From a virus, in the IMG/VR virus record IMGVR_UViG_3300037090_000575, positions 1-26,883 of that record: 26,883 nucleotides of DNA. One strand, given 5' to 3'. The notes under the pieces were generated by a model. It did no database searches, was not told the DNA's origin, and saw only the letters and a list, made by a program, of their open reading frames with translations. Below, piece after piece: positions 1 to 6,246 of this stretch (position 1 is the stretch's first letter; the number at the start of each line of letters is the position of its first letter). The translations under genes and the position numbers were made by a program.

Positions 1-525
1 ATGGAATATATGAGTGAAAGAAAATTAGTTGAGATGGAGAATGAGCAAGGATATTGGGCTCGTGGTACCAAAGTATGGGGAGTAACAGGAAGTCACCATG
101 TTGATTTTATGATGGAGCACCCTGATTATTTTGATACTACTACCAAAGAAATTCTTAATATGTTTAAAGCTAATAATGAAACTCTAGAGCATGATAAAAT
201 AACGAGAGAACAGTTAATTTTCATTGCATGTAAACAAGGTTGGATTAGGGTTCGTCATTATATTACTCCACAAAATTTTTGGTCTATTCAATGTGATAAA
301 ATTAAGCTTAGAGAAAGAACCATACGAGATTTTATTGAAGATTTTGCTCTTAAAAATAAGCTTATGGAATATAATGCTAAATTGATTATCATTGGATTGG
401 ATTCTAATGATGAAATGGATATATACAAATCTGAGGAAGGTGGGGCTGTTGCTTTCCTTAGAAAGGTAGGAATGGAGGAAAACTCTGAAGTAAAATTAGA
501 TGATTTGCTAAGGGAGTATAAATAA
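1..525 (+). CDS. Phage hypothetical protein, GYW-family paralogue, 5' end cut by window edge
   Basis: At least 174 aa, function not recognised. The sequence aligns along its whole length with the proteins encoded at 24678-25166 and 25181-26347. Shared blocks are GYWARGTKVWGVTGSHH (about residues 17-33), GWIRVRHYI with WSIQCDKIKLR (about 80-103), and an acidic end with SEEGGAVAFL. In both relatives the segment matching the first Met here (MEY) lies about 12 residues inside the protein, after an N-terminal block with DIKSDF or DILSDF. The true start is therefore probably upstream of the window. The stop overlaps the next start by one base (TAATG), so the two are probably co-translated. No membrane segment or signal peptide is visible. 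Family membership is certain from the window itself; any role is unknown. Confidence 0.8.
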   Translation: MEYMSERKLVEMENEQGYWARGTKVWGVTGSHHVDFMMEHPDYFDTTTKEILNMFKANNETLEHDKITREQLIFIACKQGWIRVRHYITPQNFWSIQCDKIKLRERTIRDFIEDFALKNKLMEYNAKLIIIGLDSNDEMDIYKSEEGGAVAFLRKVGMEENSEVKLDDLLREYK

Positions 526-719
526 TGGACAAAAACTATGTAATTAAAATCCAGAATGGTAAAGCCCATCGATATGATACTCATGGTGCTCATTATAATA
601 CTTATTTTTATGATAATGTAGTATCAGGATTAATCCAGAATGATGAAGTGATATTGACATTAAAGGATGGACATGTTAAGATATTGGGGTTGAGTGGAAC
701 ATTAAAACGTTCAATATAA
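525..719 (+). CDS. Small hypothetical protein, 64 aa
   Basis: The ATG lies inside the stop of the preceding gene (TAATG), with an AAGGGAG ribosome binding site 8 bases upstream. The protein is short and probably mostly beta-strand, with alternating hydrophobic residues (YVIKI, EVILTLKDGHVKILGL). There are no cysteines and no membrane segment. It is followed directly by another ribosome binding site (TAAGGAGA) serving the ORF at 730. The function is not recognised. Its reality rests on start spacing, operon position and codon use like its neighbours. Confidence 0.7.
   Translation: MDKNYVIKIQNGKAHRYDTHGAHYNTYFYDNVVSGLIQNDEVILTLKDGHVKILGLSGTLKRSI
654..682 (+). promoter_or_regulatory. Weak candidate sigma-70 promoter
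   Basis: A perfect TTGACA (654-659) is followed after 17 bases by TAAGAT (677-682), which matches the -10 consensus at four of six positions. It lies inside the 64-aa gene and would start transcription about 40 bases before the ORF at 730. It is listed because other perfect TTGACA boxes in the window have much better partners at the same spacing. Confidence 0.25.
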
Positions 720-729
720 GGAGAAATAA

Positions 730-858
730 ATGAGTAGAGAGCAAATGATAGTTTATCTTGATAATATCCAGCCTATTAAGGATAAGAGTTATCAACCTTT
801 GGCGGATAGTCTCACTAACTATACATGGCGTATTTCATTTATTGTATTGAGAACATAA
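730..858 (+). CDS. Short ORF, possibly a 5' gene remnant, running into a homing endonuclease gene
   Basis: This 42-aa ORF has a strong ribosome binding site (AAGGAGA, spacing about 5) and starts MSREQMIVYLDNIQPIKDKS. The last 11 codons lie inside the GIY-YIG gene that starts at 825, in another frame, so only about 31 residues are specific to it. The upstream signal is that of a normal, well-expressed gene, but the product is very short and its tail (after about WRIS) is simply the endonuclease DNA read out of frame. One reading is a gene whose 3' part was replaced when the endonuclease inserted. The other is a genuine tiny gene. No matching 3' fragment was found elsewhere in the window. Confidence 0.5.
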   Translation: MSREQMIVYLDNIQPIKDKSYQPLADSLTNYTWRISFIVLRT

Positions 859-1766
859 TAAACCACAAAAAATATATAGGGCAAACATCTAAAACTATTG
901 AAGAAAGATTTTGTGCCCATAAAAAATGCATGATTAGAAGAAAGAATCAAGTTTTGTATGATGCTATGAATAAATATGGTATAGATAATTTTATTATTTA
1001 CCAAGTGGAAGAGTGTAATAAAGAGAATTGTAGTGAAAAGGAACAGTATTGGATAAAACAATATAACACCACTAATAGGGATTTTGGCTATAATATGACT
1101 GGTGGTGGAGAGAAATGTAATAAGCTAGAAGGATGGTCAGAAGAAAATAAAAAAGAACTGTATAAGAAACAAGCTATGAAAAGAAAGAAATCTGCTCAAA
1201 AGTTAGGGGTAGAACATTTTAATCAATTACCTGAGAATAGGGTAAAATTAGGTAAACATCTGAAAGGAAAGACCTTTGAGGAAGTTTATGGAAAGGATCG
1301 TTCTGATGCTATCAAGCTTAAAATAAGTAGAACCTTAAAAAATATTGGGCATAAGCCCCCTATACACCATGGAGGGAATCATGGGTATCATCTTACTAAT
1401 GAGGATAAGCAAAAAATGAGCGTTGCTCGTAGAGGAAAGACATATGAAGAGATATATGGAATCACAACTGCTAAGGTGATGAAGGATAAAAAAGTAGAAG
1501 TTAGCCTTAAAAGACAGTTCAATATCAAAAAAGAATCACTAAAGATAAGAATAAAGGTTCTAGATTATCTTAGTAATAATAAGGGAGTCTCTTACAAAGA
1601 TATCCCTGTAGGGAAGGCTTCTATTCATAATATTAGAACACTTCTACGAGAAATTGGTATTGACAATTATCAATTTTTTAAGTATAATTTCTTAGGAAAT
1701 GATAAAGATTGGTGGGAATTCTTCCAATCTAAAATTTTATTTTTAAGGAGTAAATATGCAGAATAA
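825..1766 (+). CDS. GIY-YIG homing endonuclease with two GKT-type DNA-binding repeats
   Basis: This is a free-standing homing endonuclease of 313 aa. The N-terminal GIY-YIG nuclease domain spans about residues 1-95: the first motif is FIY (4-6), the second KYIGQT (17-21 region), with Arg28, and the catalytic Glu is probably Glu73 in KEQYWIKQYN. The middle of the protein has two copies of a GKT(F/Y)EE(V/I)YG motif (about 148-156 and 204-212), typical of the NUMOD-like DNA-binding linkers of phage endonucleases. The C-terminus (about 240-285) may form a helix-turn-helix. There is no ribosome binding site before the ATG, which lies inside the ORF at 730, so expression may depend on coupling. The last 11 bases overlap the RNA ligase start, and the 3' end carries a promoter for that ligase. 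Confidence 0.92.
   Translation: MAYFIYCIENIINHKKYIGQTSKTIEERFCAHKKCMIRRKNQVLYDAMNKYGIDNFIIYQVEECNKENCSEKEQYWIKQYNTTNRDFGYNMTGGGEKCNKLEGWSEENKKELYKKQAMKRKKSAQKLGVEHFNQLPENRVKLGKHLKGKTFEEVYGKDRSDAIKLKISRTLKNIGHKPPIHHGGNHGYHLTNEDKQKMSVARRGKTYEEIYGITTAKVMKDKKVEVSLKRQFNIKKESLKIRIKVLDYLSNNKGVSYKDIPVGKASIHNIRTLLREIGIDNYQFFKYNFLGNDKDWWEFFQSKILFLRSKYAE
1660..1688 (+). promoter_or_regulatory. Perfect-consensus sigma-70 promoter inside the endonuclease gene, for the RNA ligase
   Basis: TTGACA (1660-1665), 17-base spacer, TATAAT (1683-1688): all twelve consensus positions match at the optimal spacing. Transcription should begin near 1695, giving a leader of about 60 bases that contains the AAGGAG site before the RNA ligase ATG at 1756. 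The DNA also codes for the endonuclease C-terminus (around residues IDNYQFFKYN). Confidence 0.75.
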
Positions 1767-3030
1767 CACAGCAGTAGTGATGAAAATTAGTAGGATAGAA
1801 CCTATAGTAGGAGCAGATAACATTGTCAAAGCTATACTTAGCCTAGAGGGAATAGAGCAGGGGCAGGTAGTAGTAGGTAAAAATGATTTTTATGAAGAAA
1901 ATAATGTAGTATTTTTTGACTCCAATATGATATTAAACTTAGATTTTATTAAGGTAGTAGATAAGCAATCTCCTGATTATGGTAAGGAGGAGTTTAAGTC
2001 AATCGGGAGCTATTTATCCAAAGGTAATCGGGTAAAGGTAGTGAGACTCAAAAATACTATTTCACTGGGGCTTGCAATAGGGGTAGGCAAGTTTAAGCCC
2101 TACAATGTTGATCTTGAGGAAGGGAATAGTTTTACTTCCCTTAATGGTGTTGATGTCTGCCACAAATATGTGCCTCCACAGAAGCAGATTCAGGTTCAAG
2201 GTAAGAAGGGAAGGAAAGTAAAGAAAACTTCTCGTCTAATCCCTGATCAGTTTCATTTCCATATTGATACTTCACAACTATTGCGAAATGTACATAAGTT
2301 TAATCCTAACCAGATAATCAGTATCAGTCGGAAAATACACGGAACTTCAGCTATCTGTGCTAATGCTCTAGTAAAGAGGAAATTAAACCTGCTGGAGAAA
2401 ATAGCAAAGAGTATAGGAATAAAGATACAGGATACTGAGTACGATTATCTCTATGCATCCAGGTCAGTAGTCAAGAACGATGCTACTACTTCTGGCTTCT
2501 ACAAGGAAGATATCTGGACTGAGGCTGGAAAAAAATATTTCCTAACTAAACTTCATGCTGGTGAAACTGTCTACTATGAGATAGTGGGATTCCTCCCTTC
2601 TGGCAATGCTATCCAGAAGGGATATCGTTATGGTTGTATACCTAATACGTATAAAGTTGCTGTCTATAGGATTACTGCTACTGGTACTGATGGTACTGTG
2701 TATGAGTATTCATGGCAAGCAATGAAACAGCGCTGCGAAGAACTTCAGGTGCCTATGGTAGAGGAATTCTACTATGGCAAGGCTTCCGATTTCCCTCTAT
2801 ACTCCAATCCTACCAATCCTGAGTATTGGGTTAGCTATTTTATTAATGAATTGAAGGCTAATTATTTGGAAAAAAAGGCCGAAGATTGCGATGGTAACCC
2901 TGATGAGGGTATCGTTATCAGGATCGAGGGTATGAACATCGAGGCTTACAAGCTGAAGTCTGAAGCATTCCTCTTGAAGGAGTCAAAGGCACATGAAGAA
3001 GAGGTTATCGATATAGAAGAACAGGCATAA
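1756..3030 (+). CDS. ATP-dependent RNA ligase, DRB0094/Rnl5-like
   Basis: This 424-aa nucleotidyltransferase is predicted to seal RNA ends bearing 5'-phosphate and 3'-OH through an enzyme-AMP intermediate. Motif I is RKIHGTS, with Lys193 as the adenylylated lysine. A motif Ia-like YASRSVVKN lies at about 233-241, motif III/IIIa YYEIVGFLP at 273-281, motif IV DEGIVIRIEG at 383-392 and motif V EAYKLKSEAF at 396-405. The roughly 180 residues before motif I fit the N-terminal OB-fold extension of the Deinococcus-type ligase, which distinguishes it from T4 Rnl1 and Rnl2. An AAGGAG site precedes the ATG. The upstream endonuclease overlaps by 11 bases, and a consensus promoter lies about 70 bases upstream. 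A terminator follows. Family assignment is strong; the natural substrate (cleaved host or phage tRNA is likely) is inferred. Confidence 0.9.
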   Translation: MQNNTAVVMKISRIEPIVGADNIVKAILSLEGIEQGQVVVGKNDFYEENNVVFFDSNMILNLDFIKVVDKQSPDYGKEEFKSIGSYLSKGNRVKVVRLKNTISLGLAIGVGKFKPYNVDLEEGNSFTSLNGVDVCHKYVPPQKQIQVQGKKGRKVKKTSRLIPDQFHFHIDTSQLLRNVHKFNPNQIISISRKIHGTSAICANALVKRKLNLLEKIAKSIGIKIQDTEYDYLYASRSVVKNDATTSGFYKEDIWTEAGKKYFLTKLHAGETVYYEIVGFLPSGNAIQKGYRYGCIPNTYKVAVYRITATGTDGTVYEYSWQAMKQRCEELQVPMVEEFYYGKASDFPLYSNPTNPEYWVSYFINELKANYLEKKAEDCDGNPDEGIVIRIEGMNIEAYKLKSEAFLLKESKAHEEEVIDIEEQA

Positions 3031-3056
3031 AGGCTCCCCCATGCCCTTTTTAATTA

Positions 3057-3082
3057 GGCTACCAGAAATGGTAGCCTTTTTT
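3057..3082 (+). terminator. Rho-independent terminator after the RNA ligase
   Basis: A perfect 7-bp stem GGCTACC/GGTAGCC encloses a six-base loop and is followed by six T. It ends the RNA ligase transcript. The next gene starts only 26 bases further on with no promoter visible between, so its expression needs readthrough or an unrecognised phage promoter. Confidence 0.85.
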
Positions 3083-3108
3083 ATTACTAAATAAGTAGAG
3101 GTATTTTT

Positions 3109-3324
3109 ATGATAGATATGATGTTTGTTACCCAGCTCCAATCTAATTTCTCTAACAATGATATTGAATCTTTTGATGAGACTACTCTCTCTATAGATGG
3201 AACTCCCTATAATCCGTCACGATGGATAAATGAAATAGGCATGTATTCACAATTAACTTTAGGGTTACAAGAACAAATACTCAATGATATTACTAGCGAT
3301 ATTATTGTATTTATGAATAGATAG
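3109..3324 (+). CDS. Small phage protein, member 1 of a four-gene tandem family (71 aa)
   Basis: Function not recognised. It shares a module with the proteins at 3363, 3725 and 4462: a hydrophobic N-terminal helix (FVTQLQSNF), a short beta region with L.IDGT, then RWINEIG.Y..LT.GLQEQI and a C-terminal helix. It is the shortest member and has no extension after the module. A TAGAGG ribosome binding site lies 7 bases before the first ATG; a second Met at codon 4 is possible. It follows the ligase terminator closely. Tandem arrangement suggests duplication; a virion or assembly role is only a guess. Confidence 0.75.
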   Translation: MIDMMFVTQLQSNFSNNDIESFDETTLSIDGTPYNPSRWINEIGMYSQLTLGLQEQILNDITSDIIVFMNR

Positions 3325-3362
3325 TCTCATTTTACCTACTAATTATATAGAGAGGAGATTTT

Positions 3363-3716
3363 ATGATGGTTTCAGCAGCCTTTGTACGTGCATTGAGAAA
3401 TAATGGTAACACTGCATATACATTTAAGATAAATTTTAGTGGTACTATTATGCTAGTACAGTCAGGAACATACTCCCCAGTGGCGTTCATTCCTCAAAAG
3501 TGGATCAATGAAATGGAGACCTTCCCTAATTTGCAATCCTCATTGCAAACAGCAATCCTAACTGATTTCACTTCTACTATCACTACAGCAGCAGCTTCCA
3601 ACTACTTTACGTCCTCTCAAGCTTCTATCAATGCTCCAGTATTAGTAAATAACTCATTATTAGTTGTAAATAATGGTTCTGATGGCATTACTGGTGATCC
3701 TATGACTATTCAATAA
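3363..3716 (+). CDS. Small phage protein, member 2 of the tandem family (117 aa)
   Basis: It begins MMVSAAFVRALRNNG, matching the N-termini of the neighbouring paralogues. The core has LVQSGTYSPVAFIP followed by KWINEMETFPNLQSSLQ, which lines up with RWINEIGMYSQLTLGLQ in member 1. The C-terminal tail is rich in Ala, Ser, Thr and Asn and ends GITGDPMTIQ, like the GDTIIIQ end of member 3. A GAGAGGAG site precedes the start. No cysteine and no clear membrane segment. Function unknown; low-charge, Ser/Thr-rich tails are common in phage structural proteins, but that is only suggestive. Confidence 0.78.
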   Translation: MMVSAAFVRALRNNGNTAYTFKINFSGTIMLVQSGTYSPVAFIPQKWINEMETFPNLQSSLQTAILTDFTSTITTAAASNYFTSSQASINAPVLVNNSLLVVNNGSDGITGDPMTIQ

Positions 3717-3724
3717 GATATTAA

Positions 3725-4057
3725 ATGATGATAAGCTTAACGTTTCTACACAGAATAAAAAACTCATTTCCTGCCTATACAGTAAAACTTATAAATCATG
3801 GCACTACTTTTGAATTACAATCAGGAACCAATATACCTATAGTATTTATTCCTACAGTGTTCCAATCTGAAATAGAAAATTTTACTAATTTAACTTTGTT
3901 ATTACAAAATTATATTGTTTCAGCTATTTCTACTGATATAACTACAGCTATAAATCAGAATTATTTTGTTATACCTCCTCCCTCTATTACTACTGTACAA
4001 TATAGTACTAAAATATACGGTAATAAATTACCAGGAGACACTATAATCATTCAGTAA
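3725..4057 (+). CDS. Small phage protein, member 3 of the tandem family (110 aa)
   Basis: It starts MMISLTFLHRIKNSF and has FELQSGTNIPIVFIP, aligning closely with LVQSGTYSPVAFIP of member 2. Then FQSEIENFTNLTLLLQNYI matches the WINEMETF block. The tail ends PGDTIIIQ. Members 2 and 3 are the closest pair, and only 8 bases separate them. No good ribosome binding site is visible before the ATG, so coupling to member 2 is likely. Function unknown. Confidence 0.77.
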   Translation: MMISLTFLHRIKNSFPAYTVKLINHGTTFELQSGTNIPIVFIPTVFQSEIENFTNLTLLLQNYIVSAISTDITTAINQNYFVIPPPSITTVQYSTKIYGNKLPGDTIIIQ

Positions 4058-4087
4058 TCCTCTAATACTAAGTATGCAGGAGTTTTA

Positions 4088-4321
4088 ATGTATACAATAA
4101 CAGAGTATAACTATGAGGGTGTAGCAGAGGTACAGTGTAATAAATGCGACACTTCCTTCAGTATAGAGTTTTCTGGTGATGATGGGCAAAAAATAAAAGA
4201 TTCGATAAAAGAGTCTTTATTAGAGTTGGGTTGGACTAATAATTTTTGTCCACAATGCTCTGAGGAACTAACTGAACATGGAGACTCAGACGAATCAGAC
4301 GAATTTAATACCGATTGTTAA
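4088..4321 (+). CDS. Small zinc-ribbon protein (77 aa)
   Basis: Two CxxC pairs, C17-N-K-C20 and C54-P-Q-C57, are separated by 33 residues, as in a treble-clef or zinc-ribbon fold. The rest is acidic, with a Asp/Glu-rich tail (GDSDESDEF). A CAGGAG site lies 6 bases upstream of the ATG. It interrupts the tandem family and its 3' end overlaps the start of the 53-aa ORF at 4278. Metal binding is a safe inference; whether it binds nucleic acid or protein is not known. Confidence 0.8.
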   Translation: MYTITEYNYEGVAEVQCNKCDTSFSIEFSGDDGQKIKDSIKESLLELGWTNNFCPQCSEELTEHGDSDESDEFNTDC

Positions 4322-4439
4322 AGATTTATTAGAAGATAAAGGCGATACTTTGGATTACAATAATCCTAAATTTACTTGGGATTTAGTAGACGAAGGAAGT
4401 CAAACAATAAATAAAGACAATCCATTTTCAGGATTATAA
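4278..4439 (+). CDS. Small hypothetical protein, 53 aa
   Basis: An open frame starts at the ATG inside the zinc-ribbon gene (44-base overlap, other frame) and fills the otherwise empty space before the gene at 4462. It begins METQTNQTNLIPIVKDLL and ends NPFSGL. It is hydrophilic with a possible amphipathic helix near residues 10-20. The nearest ribosome binding site (TGAGG) is about 12 bases upstream, rather far. Composition and position support coding, but it is short and unrecognised. Confidence 0.5.
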   Translation: METQTNQTNLIPIVKDLLEDKGDTLDYNNPKFTWDLVDEGSQTINKDNPFSGL

Positions 4440-4461
4440 CTAACTAAATAAGGAGATTTAT

Positions 4462-4929
4462 ATGTTTATTAGTCATGAATTATTTACTCGGCTTAAAGCT
4501 GATATGGACAAGGACTTAGTAGAGCTTACCGATGGTGGTAAAACGCTTCTAATCAATGGTAAGAGTTTAGCTATTCATCTATGGGGAGAAGTAGCCGAGA
4601 GGTTCCATCTTCTAACCAAGGAAGCCAAAGACGAATTGTATGCTAAAATCAAAGCAGAGGCAGTAAAGTTATCTAATGAAGCTAAGGCTAAGATTGATGC
4701 TATTGATGCTACTATAAAAGCTGAAGAAGTTAAGGTAGCTGCTGATATTGATAAAGGTATTGCTGCTGTTGCTTCTGATGTAGAGAAAGAAGCTTCTACT
4801 GTAGCTGTAGATGCAACTAAGGAAGTTGATAAAGTAGCTGTAACTACAGAAAATGTAACTGTACAAGTAGGAACTACTGTAGATACTACTGTTGATACTG
4901 CTGATGCTGCTGTTCAAAGCATGAAATAA
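4462..4929 (+). CDS. Tandem-family member 4 with a long Ala/Val/Asp-rich helical tail (155 aa)
   Basis: The N-terminal 55 residues carry the family module: MFISHELFTRLKADM, then ELTDGGKTLLINGKS, then LWGEVAERFHLLTKEAKDEL, in the same order as the three genes upstream. From about residue 55 the protein changes to a low-complexity region rich in Ala, Lys, Val, Asp and Thr (runs such as KAEAVKLSNEAKAKIDAID) that should form a long amphipathic helix, ending in a TVDTTVDTAD repeat. A strong TAAGGAG site precedes the start and a terminator follows. The tail looks like an independent addition to the module. Function unknown; a rod-like structural protein is possible. Confidence 0.8.
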   Translation: MFISHELFTRLKADMDKDLVELTDGGKTLLINGKSLAIHLWGEVAERFHLLTKEAKDELYAKIKAEAVKLSNEAKAKIDAIDATIKAEEVKVAADIDKGIAAVASDVEKEASTVAVDATKEVDKVAVTTENVTVQVGTTVDTTVDTADAAVQSMK

Positions 4930-4933
4930 ATTA

Positions 4934-4958
4934 AAAGCCCTTTGTAATGAAGGGCTTT
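4934..4958. terminator. Bidirectional terminator between convergent genes
   Basis: A 9-bp stem AAAGCCCTT/AAGGGCTTT with a 7-base loop sits between the + gene ending at 4929 and the - gene whose stop is at 4960. On the + strand it is followed by a T run (total six T at 4956-4961). On the - strand it is followed by TTTTAATTT. It overlaps almost the entire convergent gap and should stop transcription from both sides. Confidence 0.8.
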
Positions 4959-4959
4959 T

Positions 4960-6246
4960 TTACAATCCAAATAAAGTTGTATTTTCTTGTAAAATGTTTT
5001 GAGAAGGCAGCATTACCATATCAAATATTTTATTATGAAAATCGTAATATTTATCATAATAAATAGTATATCCCTCTCTGGATAATCTATCATGAAATAC
5101 TTTATCCTTTATATCACTCCACGATATACTAAAAAGGTATCTCGACAAATTTGCCATAAAACCATAGTTTAGCTGCCCATTATAGATGCGTCTATCATCG
5201 CCCCATATAACAAAGTCTACACTAGGGGGGGGAATCATACGTTGTATTATGCTTGCTATATAATACTGATATGTCATATAAACCATATCATCAACAGTAC
5301 TACCTGCTAATTTACATAATTTCCTAACTTCTTCCCCTTTATTATATTCCTTATCATTAATATAGAATCCAGTGCCATTCATAATAGAAAAATCTAAATA
5401 TAGAAAATCAGCGTTATTCCTTACATCTACCCCTTTACCTATTTGTTTTATTATAATCTTTTCGTTTACTTCCTGCCCTGGTAGTATGCTCCAGTGCCTT
5501 TTGCCTTCCTTTTTCTCTTTCTGACGTATATCATAATGGTGAATAACCTCTATAGTATACTTGTCTAGTCTATTTATTTGTTGGGTTACACAAACTTTTT
5601 TCTCAGGGGGCATTTTAATACCACCACACTTTTGTATCCCTACTCTAGCATGAGCTATAATAGATGTCATATCCGTAAGAGTGAATGGTAGGGGTAAATT
5701 TATAATAAGATCTGTAGAACTATAACAAGTATAATCTTCAAAAACAGAAGTTTTCTTACTATTAGCTAAGATAGCTATTTTTTTCCATTTGAATTTAGGA
5801 TTATAGTTAATAAAATAAATTAGAAATTTATTTAGCTTTTTACAATATGACTTCCAGGCAAAAGCACTGTTTTCAGCAGTACACCACGTACCCTCTATAC
5901 CATTTATATATTTAGATGCTATCAATTTAGAGGCTTCATGTGTGAGAGGAACATATCCTATTATATTATCTTGATTATATACCTCAACATAGTCCTCATT
6001 TGGAATTAAACCTTCAATACCACTATTTTTTACATTTTTCTTTTTGGCTGTCCTTGATACACTATTGATAAGGGAAGTAAAATCTTCATATTTTAGGTTC
6101 TTCCAATTATTCCAATCTATCTGTCCTTCCTCATTTGGGTAAACATTGAAGTATTGAATTATTTGTGATTTCTGCTCAGGAGACAATGCAGGAATTTTAC
6201 TTATTATATGGTCTTTCTTTTCTGTTAATATCATATTAAAATCCAT
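4960..6246 (-). CDS. Phage hypothetical protein, mosaic family member A (428 aa)
   Basis: Not recognised by name. Residues 1 to about 165 match the protein encoded immediately upstream (6236-7606): IPALSPEQKSQI, IDWNNWKNLKYEDF, then SRTAKKKNVKNSGIEGL, GYVPLTHEASKLIAS, a Trp-Cys pair (WC at 121-122) and YFINYNP. The second half keeps weaker similarity to the C-terminal domains of both upstream proteins (IKQIGKGVD, GTGFYI, YTIYYDKYYDF) but lacks their conserved WVST...LDLDYG tail. The start codon lies within the 3' end of the upstream gene (11-base overlap, TTATGGATTTTAA) with no ribosome binding site, which implies translational coupling. Proximity to the terminase suggests a late, perhaps virion-associated gene. 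Confidence 0.8.
   Translation of the reverse strand: MDFNMILTEKKDHIISKIPALSPEQKSQIIQYFNVYPNEEGQIDWNNWKNLKYEDFTSLINSVSRTAKKKNVKNSGIEGLIPNEDYVEVYNQDNIIGYVPLTHEASKLIASKYINGIEGTWCTAENSAFAWKSYCKKLNKFLIYFINYNPKFKWKKIAILANSKKTSVFEDYTCYSSTDLIINLPLPFTLTDMTSIIAHARVGIQKCGGIKMPPEKKVCVTQQINRLDKYTIEVIHHYDIRQKEKKEGKRHWSILPGQEVNEKIIIKQIGKGVDVRNNADFLYLDFSIMNGTGFYINDKEYNKGEEVRKLCKLAGSTVDDMVYMTYQYYIASIIQRMIPPPSVDFVIWGDDRRIYNGQLNYGFMANLSRYLFSISWSDIKDKVFHDRLSREGYTIYYDKYYDFHNKIFDMVMLPSQNILQENTTLFGL

Noticed and set aside
3086-4451. ACTAAATAA motif before genes at 3109, 4462, 18762 and, on the minus strand, 11446, considered as a T4-type late promoter
   Set aside because: At 3086 and 4443 it is too close to the ATG (the ribosome binding site would lie at or before the RNA start). 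At 18751 it is the end of a coding sequence. In such A+T-rich DNA about one chance copy is expected, so four is only mildly suggestive.
4669-4917. Antisense open frame opposite the Ala-rich tail
   Set aside because: Its Ser/Tyr/Ile-rich low-complexity sequence reflects the repeat on the other strand, and it lacks a ribosome binding site.
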